From the NCBI GenBank assembly GCA_034436155.1, contig DAOTVP010000069.1, forward strand, positions 1-64,000: a stretch of DNA of 64,000 bases. The letters run 5' to 3'. Each line of letters opens with the position of its first letter. Within the stretch, counting starts at the first letter, position 1. The stretch is from GCA-2794515 sp034436155. GTDB taxonomy: Bacteria; Chloroflexota; Anaerolineae; Aggregatilineales; Phototrophicaceae. This document shows, piece after piece, positions 24,738 to 32,698 of the stretch. The notes under the pieces are model-generated. The model was not told the origin of the DNA. It searched no databases and was given only the letters and a program-made list of their open reading frames with translations. The position numbers and the translations under genes were made by a program.

Positions 24738-25793
24738 ATGACCACAGAAAAAAAACGGATTCTCACAGGTGATAGACCCACTGGCAAATTGCACTTGGGG
24801 CATTATGTCGGGTCGTTGACGAATCGGGTGAAGTTGCAACATGAATACGAAAGCATTTTCATCATCGCCGATTTGCACATGCTCACCACCAAGAACACCA
24901 AAGAAGATATTGCCGAATTGGATAAAAATGTCCGTGATTTAGTCCTCGACTCGATTGCATCGGGCATCGACCCCAATATCTGCACCTTCTATCTGCAATC
25001 GGCAATCCCCGAAATGCACGAAATTTATACCCTGTTGCAAAATCTCGTCACCGTACCGCGCCTAGAGCGCATCCCCAGCCTCAAAGATATGGCACGCGCC
25101 GCCAACATCGAAATGCCTTTCGGATTATTGGGCTACCCCGTGTTGCAATCGGCTGATATTTTGCATGTGAAGGCGCACCTTGTCCCTGTCGGCAAAGATA
25201 ACATCGCCCATGTCGAAATCACCCGCGAAATCGCCCGTCGTTTTAATTATCTGTATGGCGAGGTGTTCCCCGAACCCGAAGGCTTGGTCGGCGAAATTCC
25301 GACATTGGTCGGCACAGACGGGCAAGCCAAAATGAGCAAAAGCCTGAACAACGCCATTTTCTTATCCGATGACCCGAAAACGGTGGAGAAAAAGGTGCGT
25401 GGCATGTTCACCGACCCCAATCGTGTCCGCGCCGATATCCCTGGCACCGTAGAGGGCAACCCTGTGTTCATCTATCACGATGCCTTCAACCCGAATCTCG
25501 CCGAAGTCGAAGACCTCAAAGCCCGTTACCGCGAAGGGACTGTCACCGATGTCGAGGTCAAAGAAAAATTGACCATCGCCATCAACAATTTCCTCGCGCC
25601 CATTCACGCCCGCCGTGAACAATATATGGAGACGGGTCTGGTGGATGAAATCATCGTCTCTGGCACAGAAAAAATCCGCGACATCACGCGCAATACGTTG
25701 TTCGAGATGAAAAAGGCGATGGGATTATCGGGCGTATGGAACAGACTGCGCCGTAAAGCAGAAGACCGCGCCAAGAAAAAAGAGAAGGCATGA
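24738..25793 (+). CDS. trpS: Tryptophanyl-tRNA synthetase
   Basis: About 351 residues, class I aminoacyl-tRNA synthetase charging tRNA-Trp. The HIGH box appears as GKLHLGHYVGS after ILTGDRPT, and the KMSKS box as AKMSKSLNNA, both in the usual order, with VPVGKDNIAHVEITREIARR-like binding segments (read here as LVPVGKDNIAHVEITREI). ATG 24738 is preferred over the longer frame from 24660: it has AAGGA upstream and matches the family's N-terminus, while the longer frame would begin inside the repeat. No T-box leader is visible upstream. A composite repeat lies on each side of the gene. Confidence 0.95.
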   Translation: MTTEKKRILTGDRPTGKLHLGHYVGSLTNRVKLQHEYESIFIIADLHMLTTKNTKEDIAELDKNVRDLVLDSIASGIDPNICTFYLQSAIPEMHEIYTLLQNLVTVPRLERIPSLKDMARAANIEMPFGLLGYPVLQSADILHVKAHLVPVGKDNIAHVEITREIARRFNYLYGEVFPEPEGLVGEIPTLVGTDGQAKMSKSLNNAIFLSDDPKTVEKKVRGMFTDPNRVRADIPGTVEGNPVFIYHDAFNPNLAEVEDLKARYREGTVTDVEVKEKLTIAINNFLAPIHARREQYMETGLVDEIIVSGTEKIRDITRNTLFEMKKAMGLSGVWNRLRRKAEDRAKKKEKA

Positions 25794-25810
25794 CCCCAAA
25801 TCAATAGCGG

Positions 25811-25908
25811 TGGACGACATACACGCTTCGCGCTAGTCGTCCATTACACATAGCCCAGTTTTAGGGGTGTAATGGCTGACTAGAGGCTTTAGCCTCGTAT
25901 GTCAGCCA
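25811..25908 (+). repeat. Composite three-stem element, copy 2
   Basis: TGGACGAC/GTCGTCCA (25811-25818, 25836-25843), inner ACGC-TTC-GCG; then linker TTACAC...GTGTAA (25844-25872) that pairs perfectly and can extend to CCATTACAC/GTGTAATGG by invading both neighbouring stems; then TGGCTGAC/GTCAGCCA (25873-25880, 25901-25908), inner GAGGC-TTTA-GCCTC. It is nearly identical to copy 3 except in the first inner stem, where both arms have changed and still pair. Confidence 0.88.
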
Positions 25909-25948
25909 CACAACGTTAAAAACTAGGTGGCTTTAGGGCAAAAAATGA

Positions 25949-25971
25949 GCCAGAGGCTTTGAGCCTCTGGC
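25949..25971. repeat. GC-TTTGA-GC hairpin upstream of the restriction-modification gene
   Basis: GCCAGAGGC/GCCTCTGGC, a perfect nine-base stem with loop TTTGA, 25 bases before the ATG at 25997. The same loop closes hairpins at 8510-8532 and 29930-29952. The first 16 bases (25949-25964) recur inverted and perfect at 29697-29712, so the gene is bracketed by this sequence. Confidence 0.8.
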
Positions 25972-25996
25972 GACAAATCTCAGAGGCATACACACG

Positions 25997-28900
25997 ATGG
26001 ACGATGCACAAAAACAACTCAGACGCGCCAAATTACAAGCTCTCATCGAGAAATACCACGAGGCGATGAAGGGCGATGGCTTATTGTTCTCTGAACGCGA
26101 TGTGATTGAGCAATTCATCCGCCCCTTTTTGGGCGATGTGTTGGGCTTCCCCGTAGATGACCCCACCCGTTACCGCACCGAAGTCCGCACCAGCACAGGC
26201 AGACCCGATATTGTCGTGTATCCCGATAACGGGCAGAACATCTTCATCGAAGCCAAACGCTTCGGCAGGATTAGCAAACTCAGCATTGCCCGCAAGCAAC
26301 TCAACGCCGTCAAACCGCATCAACTCTGGTTGCCCGGTATGGCGAAAGACCGCATCTACGAGGAACAACAAGCCATCAATTACGCCTTCGAGACGGGCGG
26401 AAAGTGGGCAATCCTCACCAATTTCGAGACGCTACGCCTGTTCAATGCCCGCCGAGATTGGCTGATTTTATCGTTTGACGGGCCCGATACCTACATCCAA
26501 GACTTCGATTTCCTCATGAAATTGTCGTATGAAGCCATTCTGGAAGGCAGTTTGGATGAACTCGATGGCACGCGCTATCGATTGGATATTGATGAAGATT
26601 ATCTGGCGTTCATCAACGAATGGCGCGAAAAATTGGGGCGGGATTTGCTCCAAAATCGCGCCAAAAATACGTGGCTTTTCACCGATAATAAAGCCGATGC
26701 CAACATGCTCCGCGAGGTGGTGCAACGCTTTATCGACCGTCTGGTGGTGATTCGGTTCGCAGAAGACCATTTCGTCATCCCACCCACCCTAGAGGGCATT
26801 TTTAATCTGGGACAGACCAATATTTATGTGATTTTGCAAAATATCTTGCACGATTTTTTCAGCGAATTTGATAAGCACCATAATTCGGCGCTCTTCGCCC
26901 AACATCTGACCGACCAAGCGCACTTCAGCCAAAAGACCATCCTCGACTTTTTGGGATTTTTGAACAACGCCCGTTACCGCGCCATGCCCGCCGATATTTT
27001 GGGCAACACCTATGAGCAATATCTCGGCAAGCGCCTCACAATTGAAGACGGCGACATTTTCACCCGCGATAACCTCGAAACGCGCAAAAAACAGGGCAGT
27101 TATTACACCCCTCAGCCGATGGTGCAATTTTTAGTCGACCGCACGCTAGGGCGCTATTTATACGCCACCCAAGACGGCACGCCCGACGGCATCCCCCTGC
27201 CCGACCAGACGCGAAAAACATCCTCAGACATCATCGATTTGACCATCATCGATTGTGCATCGGGCAGTGGCTCGTTCTTGATTTACGCCTATCAGGTGTT
27301 GGCGACTTTTTATCAAGCCGAGATAAAACGCCTCGAAGCCCTGTACGAATCGCGCAGTTTGGAACTGCATCAACAACAGTTATCCAAAGTGGATATTCAA
27401 CTCGAACTCATCCCCATCAAAGCTGAATTGGAGCGCATCCGCCAATATCCGCGCCTCATCCTCGAAAAACATATCTACGGCGTGGATTTAGACCCGCAAG
27501 CGGCAGAAGTGGCGGTCGTCAATTTGATGATGCGGGCGTTGGAGGGGCAAACCAAAAATGCCACCCACGCCGATAAGCGCCTGCCCTTGCTCCTGAATCA
27601 AAATATCAAGGTCGGCAACGGCTTGGTGGGCGTGTTGCCCCACGAAATCGCGCCCGAACATCACGCCACGATCGCCCAACTCATCGCCTTGCGTGCCGAA
27701 TTGCTCACACTTGGGCATGGCGCACGCCATGATGCGGTTGTGACCGAAATTGAGGCGCTCACCGCGGCATTGCGCGGGCATTATCACCAAACTTTCGCGC
27801 CCCATTTTGCCGATTTACCCCGCGCCAACCCGTTTCATTGGGGGGTCGAATTTCCAGAGGTGTTCTTCAACGCCGATGGCACACCGAAGCCCGATGGCGG
27901 ATTCACCATCATCATCGGCAACCCGCCGTGGGAGATTGTCAAACCCGATTTGCGCGAATTTTATGCCCAATACGATCCCAAAATTGAGCATGGGTATAAA
28001 CGCGCCCAAGTCGAGAAGATCATCGCCGATTTGAATCATCAACATCCCGAATATCTGGCAGAATACACCGCCAGCACGCACCATATCGAGCAGACCGCGG
28101 CGTATATCCGCCAATCGCCTCATTTTACGCATCAGGGCAAAGGCGACCCCGCCACGCATAAAATGTTCGTGGAACGGGCATGGTCGTTGTTGCGTCCCGA
28201 TGGATTTTTGGGCTACGTTGTGCCGAGTGGCATTTATAGCGATTTAGGCACCAAAGAATTGCGCCAAATGCTATTCGATCACGGGCGCGTCATCGTCATG
28301 GCGGGGTTATCCAATGTGCGCGGGGCGTTCCCGTCGATTGATTCACGCTTCAAATTCACATTATTCGCCGTCCAAAAAGGCGGAAAAACCACCTCGTTCC
28401 CCGTCACCTTCCGCATTGGATACGAGGATTACCCGCCCCTGCGCGACGATTTTGACCGTGATGATGTGTTGCGGGCGGTGTTGTATGATAAACAAGCCTA
28501 TTTCGAGATGACCATCCCCACAATTAAACGCTTTAGCCCCGATACGCTCAGTTTGATGGAATTCAAATCGGCGGATGCTTATCGGCGGGCGGATAAATTG
28601 TATGCCAACCATCCGCGCTTGGGCGACATCCTTGAGGGTATATGGAACTTAAAATTTGCCCGTGAATTTGATATGACCAACGACCGCCACCTGTTTGAAG
28701 AGAGTGAGATAGATAGCACAGGGGCAAAACGCCTGCCGTTGTATGAGGGCAAGATGATTCATCAATTCGATGCCTTTTTTGCCCAACCGCAATATTGGGT
28801 GGATGAAAAACGGGGCGCGGAGCGCCTGAAAAATAAGACGGGTACTGGGTATCGGGAATATCGGTTGGCATTTCGAGATATTGCCGCAAGTACAAATGAA

Positions 28901-29431
28901 CGTACTCTTATCAGTACAATTCTACCTAAAAATGTATTTGCCAATAATAAAGTACCCCTCATCTATATATCCGATAGCCCCAATAATCATCAGACGATGT
29001 TATATGTCTGTGGGGTGTTGAATAGTTATGTGATGGATTTTCTCATCCGTCAAAAAGTTTCGACATCCCTTAATTTTTTCTATATGTACACGCTCCCCAT
29101 GCCCCGCATAGACGAGACGCACCCCTTATTTAAGCCGATTGTGGGACGGGTGGCGCAATTGGTATGTACGCGCCCCGAATTTGACGATTTATGGGCAAGT
29201 TTGGGCGATTGGGTGTCGGATTTGCCCCGCGCAACCGAAGCGCCCTTGCGCGAGGTGGTTCGGGCAGAATTGGATGCGTTGGTGGCGCATTTGTATGGGT
29301 TAGCCCATTTTGAATACGATGCGTTGCTACGGACGTTCCCGTTGGTGTTCCCCAACACGCCAGAGGGGAATACCGCCCGCGAAAAATATGCGGGGATGTA
29401 TGTGAGTATGAAGAATCGGCTGGGGTTGTAG
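25997..29431 (+). CDS. Single-chain restriction-modification enzyme (type IIG-like)
   Basis: An 1144-residue enzyme. The N-terminus carries a PD-(D/E)xK nuclease signature: GRPDIVVY (~69) and IFIEAKRFG (~85). Then comes a helical connector and an N6-adenine methyltransferase core: motif X-like GSYYTPQPMVQFLVD (~367), motif I DCASGSGSFLIYAY (~420) for AdoMet, and motif IV IIGNPPWEIV (~641) for catalysis. The last ~350 residues are the probable target-recognition part. Nuclease, methylase and specificity in one chain fit type IIG (Eco57I-like); some BREX PglX-like methylases look similar but usually lack the nuclease. No partner gene is present. Repeats flank it on both sides, suggesting a mobile cassette. 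Confidence 0.87.
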   Translation: MDDAQKQLRRAKLQALIEKYHEAMKGDGLLFSERDVIEQFIRPFLGDVLGFPVDDPTRYRTEVRTSTGRPDIVVYPDNGQNIFIEAKRFGRISKLSIARKQLNAVKPHQLWLPGMAKDRIYEEQQAINYAFETGGKWAILTNFETLRLFNARRDWLILSFDGPDTYIQDFDFLMKLSYEAILEGSLDELDGTRYRLDIDEDYLAFINEWREKLGRDLLQNRAKNTWLFTDNKADANMLREVVQRFIDRLVVIRFAEDHFVIPPTLEGIFNLGQTNIYVILQNILHDFFSEFDKHHNSALFAQHLTDQAHFSQKTILDFLGFLNNARYRAMPADILGNTYEQYLGKRLTIEDGDIFTRDNLETRKKQGSYYTPQPMVQFLVDRTLGRYLYATQDGTPDGIPLPDQTRKTSSDIIDLTIIDCASGSGSFLIYAYQVLATFYQAEIKRLEALYESRSLELHQQQLSKVDIQLELIPIKAELERIRQYPRLILEKHIYGVDLDPQAAEVAVVNLMMRALEGQTKNATHADKRLPLLLNQNIKVGNGLVGVLPHEIAPEHHATIAQLIALRAELLTLGHGARHDAVVTEIEALTAALRGHYHQTFAPHFADLPRANPFHWGVEFPEVFFNADGTPKPDGGFTIIIGNPPWEIVKPDLREFYAQYDPKIEHGYKRAQVEKIIADLNHQHPEYLAEYTASTHHIEQTAAYIRQSPHFTHQGKGDPATHKMFVERAWSLLRPDGFLGYVVPSGIYSDLGTKELRQMLFDHGRVIVMAGLSNVRGAFPSIDSRFKFTLFAVQKGGKTTSFPVTFRIGYEDYPPLRDDFDRDDVLRAVLYDKQAYFEMTIPTIKRFSPDTLSLMEFKSADAYRRADKLYANHPRLGDILEGIWNLKFAREFDMTNDRHLFEESEIDSTGAKRLPLYEGKMIHQFDAFFAQPQYWVDEKRGAERLKNKTGTGYREYRLAFRDIAASTNERTLISTILPKNVFANNKVPLIYISDSPNNHQTMLYVCGVLNSYVMDFLIRQKVSTSLNFFYMYTLPMPRIDETHPLFKPIVGRVAQLVCTRPEFDDLWASLGDWVSDLPRATEAPLREVVRAELDALVAHLYGLAHFEYDALLRTFPLVFPNTPEGNTAREKYAGMYVSMKNRLGL

Positions 29432-29441
29432 TTTTCGCTCA

Positions 29442-29711
29442 CCAGAGGCTCAAAGCCCAATACTGTTAAGATAAGGGTGAAATCACCTTTTTCCGCTAGG
29501 CGCTGAAGCACCTCGCTATTTGACCGAAGCCCCGTAAACGGGGCTGATACACCCAGATTCATGGGTAAAATGGTCTTAAAAATCTAAAATCACCATCGAA
29601 ATTGGCTTGACAGCCCGATTTATCGGGCTTCGGAAAGGCTAGACAGGTGCTTGAGCGCCTGTCGATAAAATCGCTAACTTAACTTAACGGTATTGGGCTC
29701 AAAGCCTCTGG
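29442..29711. repeat. 270-base element with 29-base inverted ends, 3' of the R-M gene
   Basis: The ends 29442-29470 and 29683-29711 are inverted copies differing at about four positions, beginning CCAGAGGCT and running to GTTAAG. Inside are further hairpins: GGTGAA/ATCACC-type at 29474-29485, GCCCCGT/ACGGGGC near 29530-29545, AGCCCGAT/ATCGGGCT near 29612-29629 and GACAGGTGC/GCGCCTGTC (29642-29663). No frame encodes a transposase. It resembles a MITE. It occupies the first half of the 643-base gap 29432-30074, which holds no gene. Confidence 0.65.
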
Positions 29712-29735
29712 CTATTCGCATTTTGGAAGCCCCAT

Positions 29736-29906
29736 AATGCAGGTTAGTAAATAAGGGCGGTGTATAGCGGTGGACGACATACGCCCTACGGGCTAGTCGT
29801 CCATTACACATAGCCAGTTTTAGGGGGTGTAATGGCTGACTAGAGGCGTTAGCCTCGTATGTCAGCCACAAAAATATACACCGTATTAAAAAAACTAACC
29901 TGCATT
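29736..29906. repeat. 171-base nested inverted repeat containing composite copy 3
   Basis: The outer arms AATGCAGGTTAGT (29736-29748) and ACTAACCTGCATT (29894-29906) pair perfectly; inner arms CGGTGTATA (29758-29766) and TATACACCG (29875-29883) also pair. Within lies composite copy 3 at 29771-29868: TGGACGAC/GTCGTCCA with inner GCCC-TAC-GGGC, linker TTACAC...GTGTAA, and TGGCTGAC/GTCAGCCA. Unlike copies 1 and 2, this copy has the outer arms, so it may be the most complete form. Confidence 0.8.
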
Positions 29907-29929
29907 AGGATGCTTTTACACCTGCGTTA

Positions 29930-29952
29930 GCCTGTGGCTTTGAGTCACAGGC
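29930..29952. repeat. GC-TTTGA-GT hairpin upstream of typA
   Basis: GCCTGTGGC/GTCACAGGC with one mismatch and loop TTTGA, the third copy of this loop type. The rest of the gap to 30074 is AT-rich and should hold the typA promoter, which I could not place with confidence. Confidence 0.65.
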
Positions 29953-30074
29953 GGAAAAAGTTCAAAAAAAATTCCCCCTATTTCCTTAACATAGCTCTGC
30001 TAAAATGGGTTGTCGCATAAAAATCAATCAACCTATCACCAACAATCATCCAAGAGTTAAGGAAGAACAAATCT

Positions 30075-31928
30075 GTGAATATTGCACGTCAAGATTTACG
30101 CAACATCGCTATTATCGCGCACGTTGATCATGGCAAGACGACTTTGGTCGACGGGATGCTCAAGCAAAGCAAGGTCTTTCGTGAAAACGAAGTGACCGAA
30201 GAACGCATTTTAGATTCAAACGCGCTAGAACGGGAACGCGGTATCACCATTTTGGCAAAAAATACCGCCATCACCTATAACAATGTCAAGATCAATATTG
30301 TCGATACGCCCGGGCACGCCGATTTCGGTGGCGAAGTCGAGCGCGTGTTGAATATGGTGGATGCGGCAATTTTATTGATTGATGCCGTCGAGGGACCGAT
30401 GCCCCAAACGCACTTTGTGCTACGCAAGGCGTTGGGATTGGGCTTAAAGGTGATTGTCGTCATCAACAAAGTAGACCGCCCGCACTCGCGTATTGAAGAT
30501 GCGCTCAATGACACCTTTGACCTGTTCATCGAATTGGGCGCGACCGATGAACAAGCAGATTTTCCAGTGGTGTATGCCATCGGCATAGAAGGACGTGCAG
30601 GGTATGCCGCCGATCAACTGGCAGACGATTTAACCCCGCTATTCGATACCATCCTCAAAGAAGTGCCACCACCGATGGTCGATGTGGATGCGCCTGCCAA
30701 ATTATTGGTGACAACGCTGGATTATGACAATTATAAGGGTCAAATTGGGGTGGGACGGATTCATAGCGGAAAATTGCGTAAAGGCATGACGGTGGCGCGG
30801 ATTACGCCCGATGGAATCAAAACGAGCGGGCGCATCGAATATTTATACACCTACATGAACCTCGCCAAACAAGAAATTGACGAAGCATCTGCGGGCGATA
30901 TTATCGCGTTTTCGGGCATCGAAACGGTGGCGATTTCCGATACCATCGCCGATCCATCGGTGAACGACCCGCTCCCCGCCATCCGTGTCGAAGCGCCTAC
31001 CGTCCGCATGACCTTCGGCGTAAATACATCACCCTTCGCGGGGCGCGAGGGCAAAACAGGCTGGGGGACATCGCGCCGATTGCGAGAACGCTTGTATGGC
31101 GAAATGCGTACCAATGTGGCGCTCCGTGTCGAAGACGGCGCAACCAGTGAAAAATTCATCGTCAGTGGTCGTGGAGAACTGCATTTGGGCATTTTGATCG
31201 AAACGATGCGCCGTGAAGGGTATGAATTCGAGGTCAGCAAACCAGAAGTCATCTTCATGGAAGATCCCGAAACGGGCGAGATGCTCGAACCGATTGAAGA
31301 AGTGCATATCGAAGTGGCGGATGATAGCGCGGGCATTGTATTTGAATTGATGGGCGCACGGCGTGGCAAAATGGTGGATATGCAAACCGAAAACGGGACA
31401 ACCTTCTTAAAATACATCGTCCCAACGCGCTTTTTAATCGGGTTTCATAGCCAATTCATGCGTGCCACCAGTGGCATGGGTCAAATTCATACCTTGCATT
31501 ATGGCTACGAGGCGGTGCAAGGCGAAGCGCCGACCCGTCAATTTGGGAGTTTGATCGCCGACCAAACAGGCACGGCTACGGCATACTCGATTGTCGGGTT
31601 GCAACAACGTGGGACATTTTTCATCGCGCCTGGGACCGAGGTTTATGAGGGCATGGTCATCGGCGAGAGTATCCGCAGTGATGATCTGAGCATCAATGTC
31701 GCCAAAGCCAAGCACCTGAACAACTTCCGCGCCAAACCATCAGAGACCACCGATGGCTTAATCCCCCCCCGCGATATGAGTTTGGATGATTACATCGAAT
31801 TCATGGCAGAAGATGAATTGCTCGAAGTCACACCGCAAAGTCTGCGCCTTCGCAAACGCATTTTGGATAACGAAATGCGGATGAAAGCCGTCAAAGCCCA
31901 GAAAAAGTTGGTAGGCGAGAAGGCGTGA
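30075..31928 (+). CDS. typA: Ribosome-associated GTPase TypA/BipA
   Basis: A 617-residue translational GTPase. The G motifs are all present: AHVDHGKTTL (G1), RERGITI (G2), DTPGHADFGGEVERVL (G3) and INKVDRP (G4). Then come the EF-G-like domains II, III and V (GRGELHLGILIETMRREGYE is the domain III hallmark) and the BipA-specific C-terminal domain (RQFGSLIADQTGTATAYSIV then FFIAPGTEVYEGMVIGE). It helps 50S assembly and translation under stress or cold. Length is normal for BipA, not EF-G or LepA. The start is GTG 30075 with AAGGAAG upstream. Its promoter lies in the repeat-rich gap before it. Confidence 0.96.
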   Translation: MNIARQDLRNIAIIAHVDHGKTTLVDGMLKQSKVFRENEVTEERILDSNALERERGITILAKNTAITYNNVKINIVDTPGHADFGGEVERVLNMVDAAILLIDAVEGPMPQTHFVLRKALGLGLKVIVVINKVDRPHSRIEDALNDTFDLFIELGATDEQADFPVVYAIGIEGRAGYAADQLADDLTPLFDTILKEVPPPMVDVDAPAKLLVTTLDYDNYKGQIGVGRIHSGKLRKGMTVARITPDGIKTSGRIEYLYTYMNLAKQEIDEASAGDIIAFSGIETVAISDTIADPSVNDPLPAIRVEAPTVRMTFGVNTSPFAGREGKTGWGTSRRLRERLYGEMRTNVALRVEDGATSEKFIVSGRGELHLGILIETMRREGYEFEVSKPEVIFMEDPETGEMLEPIEEVHIEVADDSAGIVFELMGARRGKMVDMQTENGTTFLKYIVPTRFLIGFHSQFMRATSGMGQIHTLHYGYEAVQGEAPTRQFGSLIADQTGTATAYSIVGLQQRGTFFIAPGTEVYEGMVIGESIRSDDLSINVAKAKHLNNFRAKPSETTDGLIPPRDMSLDDYIEFMAEDELLEVTPQSLRLRKRILDNEMRMKAVKAQKKLVGEKA

Positions 31929-31937
31929 GATGCGCCG

Positions 31938-32090
31938 ATGAAATGGCGCGGGGCGGATATACGCTTCGCTGATGAAATGGCTCAGGGCGGATATACGCTT
32001 CGCTAATCCGCCCCTACTAAAAAATTGATCCACAATGTGAATATATTGCGTCTGTAATGGACGATTAGCCCGCAGGGCGTATATCGTCCA
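31938..32090. repeat. Tandem duplication and paired nested hairpins after typA
   Basis: A 34-base unit (GATGAAATGG...CTTCGCT) is repeated in tandem at 31938-31971 and 31972-32005 with three differences. The second unit completes the plus hairpin GGGCGGAT/ATCCGCCC (31986-31993, 32007-32014). A minus-orientation hairpin TGGACGAT/ATCGTCCA follows (32058-32065, 32083-32090) with inner GCCC-GCA-GGGC. The arrangement, plus then minus between convergent genes, equals that at 16091-16173. Confidence 0.75.
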
Positions 32091-32097
32091 CATATAT

Positions 32098-32544
32098 TTA
32101 TTGCGAGATAAATTCCCGATATTTCTCACAAAATGCGTGGATGAAGGCTTCGGCATCTTCGGGGGTCTCGACAATTTTTTTGCGATCTTCCTGCGGGCTA
32201 ACCTTCATCGTCAGGCGCACATATTCGCGCTGAAACGGGGTTTTCACAATCAGCGCGACGGGATGATAGCGCAATTCGGCATCGCGGTTGACGGTTTGGC
32301 TACCGCGTTGGGTGGTCGAAAGCGTCAGGCTATCGAATTGCGTCACCTCGCGGAAATCGTAAATCGAACCTAACGCCAGTTGGACATTGCCATGCGCCGC
32401 CACAATCAACCGCCCTATCCACGCATACACCTCACGGGTGACTTGCGCCGTGACCATCCCGCGATATTTAACCCGCAAAATGCGCGTTTCTTCATCAAAA
32501 AAACCATCCACATTATCGGTGTGCAATTCTTCATATTGTCCCAT
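32098..32544 (-). CDS. Small protein of unknown function, STAS-like
   Basis: A 148-residue soluble protein. Alternating strands and helices (RILRVKYRGMVTAQVTREVY then GSIYDFREVTQFD and HPVALIVKTPFQREYV) recall SpoIIAA/STAS-like domains that act as regulators, but no conserved Ser/Thr phosphosite can be asserted. The C-terminus is an acidic helix (TPEDAEAFIHAFCEKYREF). AAGAGGA is about 11 bases before ATG 32544. It is a single gene, convergent with typA across the hairpin pair. Confidence 0.65.
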   Translation of the reverse strand: MGQYEELHTDNVDGFFDEETRILRVKYRGMVTAQVTREVYAWIGRLIVAAHGNVQLALGSIYDFREVTQFDSLTLSTTQRGSQTVNRDAELRYHPVALIVKTPFQREYVRLTMKVSPQEDRKKIVETPEDAEAFIHAFCEKYREFISQ

Positions 32545-32656
32545 AACAAAAATATCCTCTTAAAAATAAGTAGACTGTGAATATGTTTATGGTATAACGA
32601 AATACATATTAAAATGTGACATAAATGGCTCGAAATCGGTTTAAGTTTGGTCATAA

Positions 32657-32689
32657 AAACGGGTGATGCGTATTTTGCACCACCCGTTT
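32657..32689 (-). terminator. Rho-independent terminator of the clostripain gene
   Basis: AAACGGGTGATGC and GCACCACCCGTTT pair with one G-U-compatible mismatch around a seven-base loop; on the minus strand the stem is followed by TTTTATG. It lies 10 bases after the stop codon at 32699. Confidence 0.8.
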
Positions 32690-32698
32690 GACAATCGG

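Noticed and set aside
24573..29868. The hairpins as attC sites of an integron cassette array
   Set aside because: No integrase, no attC end motifs (GTTRRRY and its partner) and the flanked genes have normal operon-size spacing and their own starts.
29432..30074. A CRISPR array
   Set aside because: The repeats are inverted, unequal and not regularly spaced, and no cas gene is present in the window.
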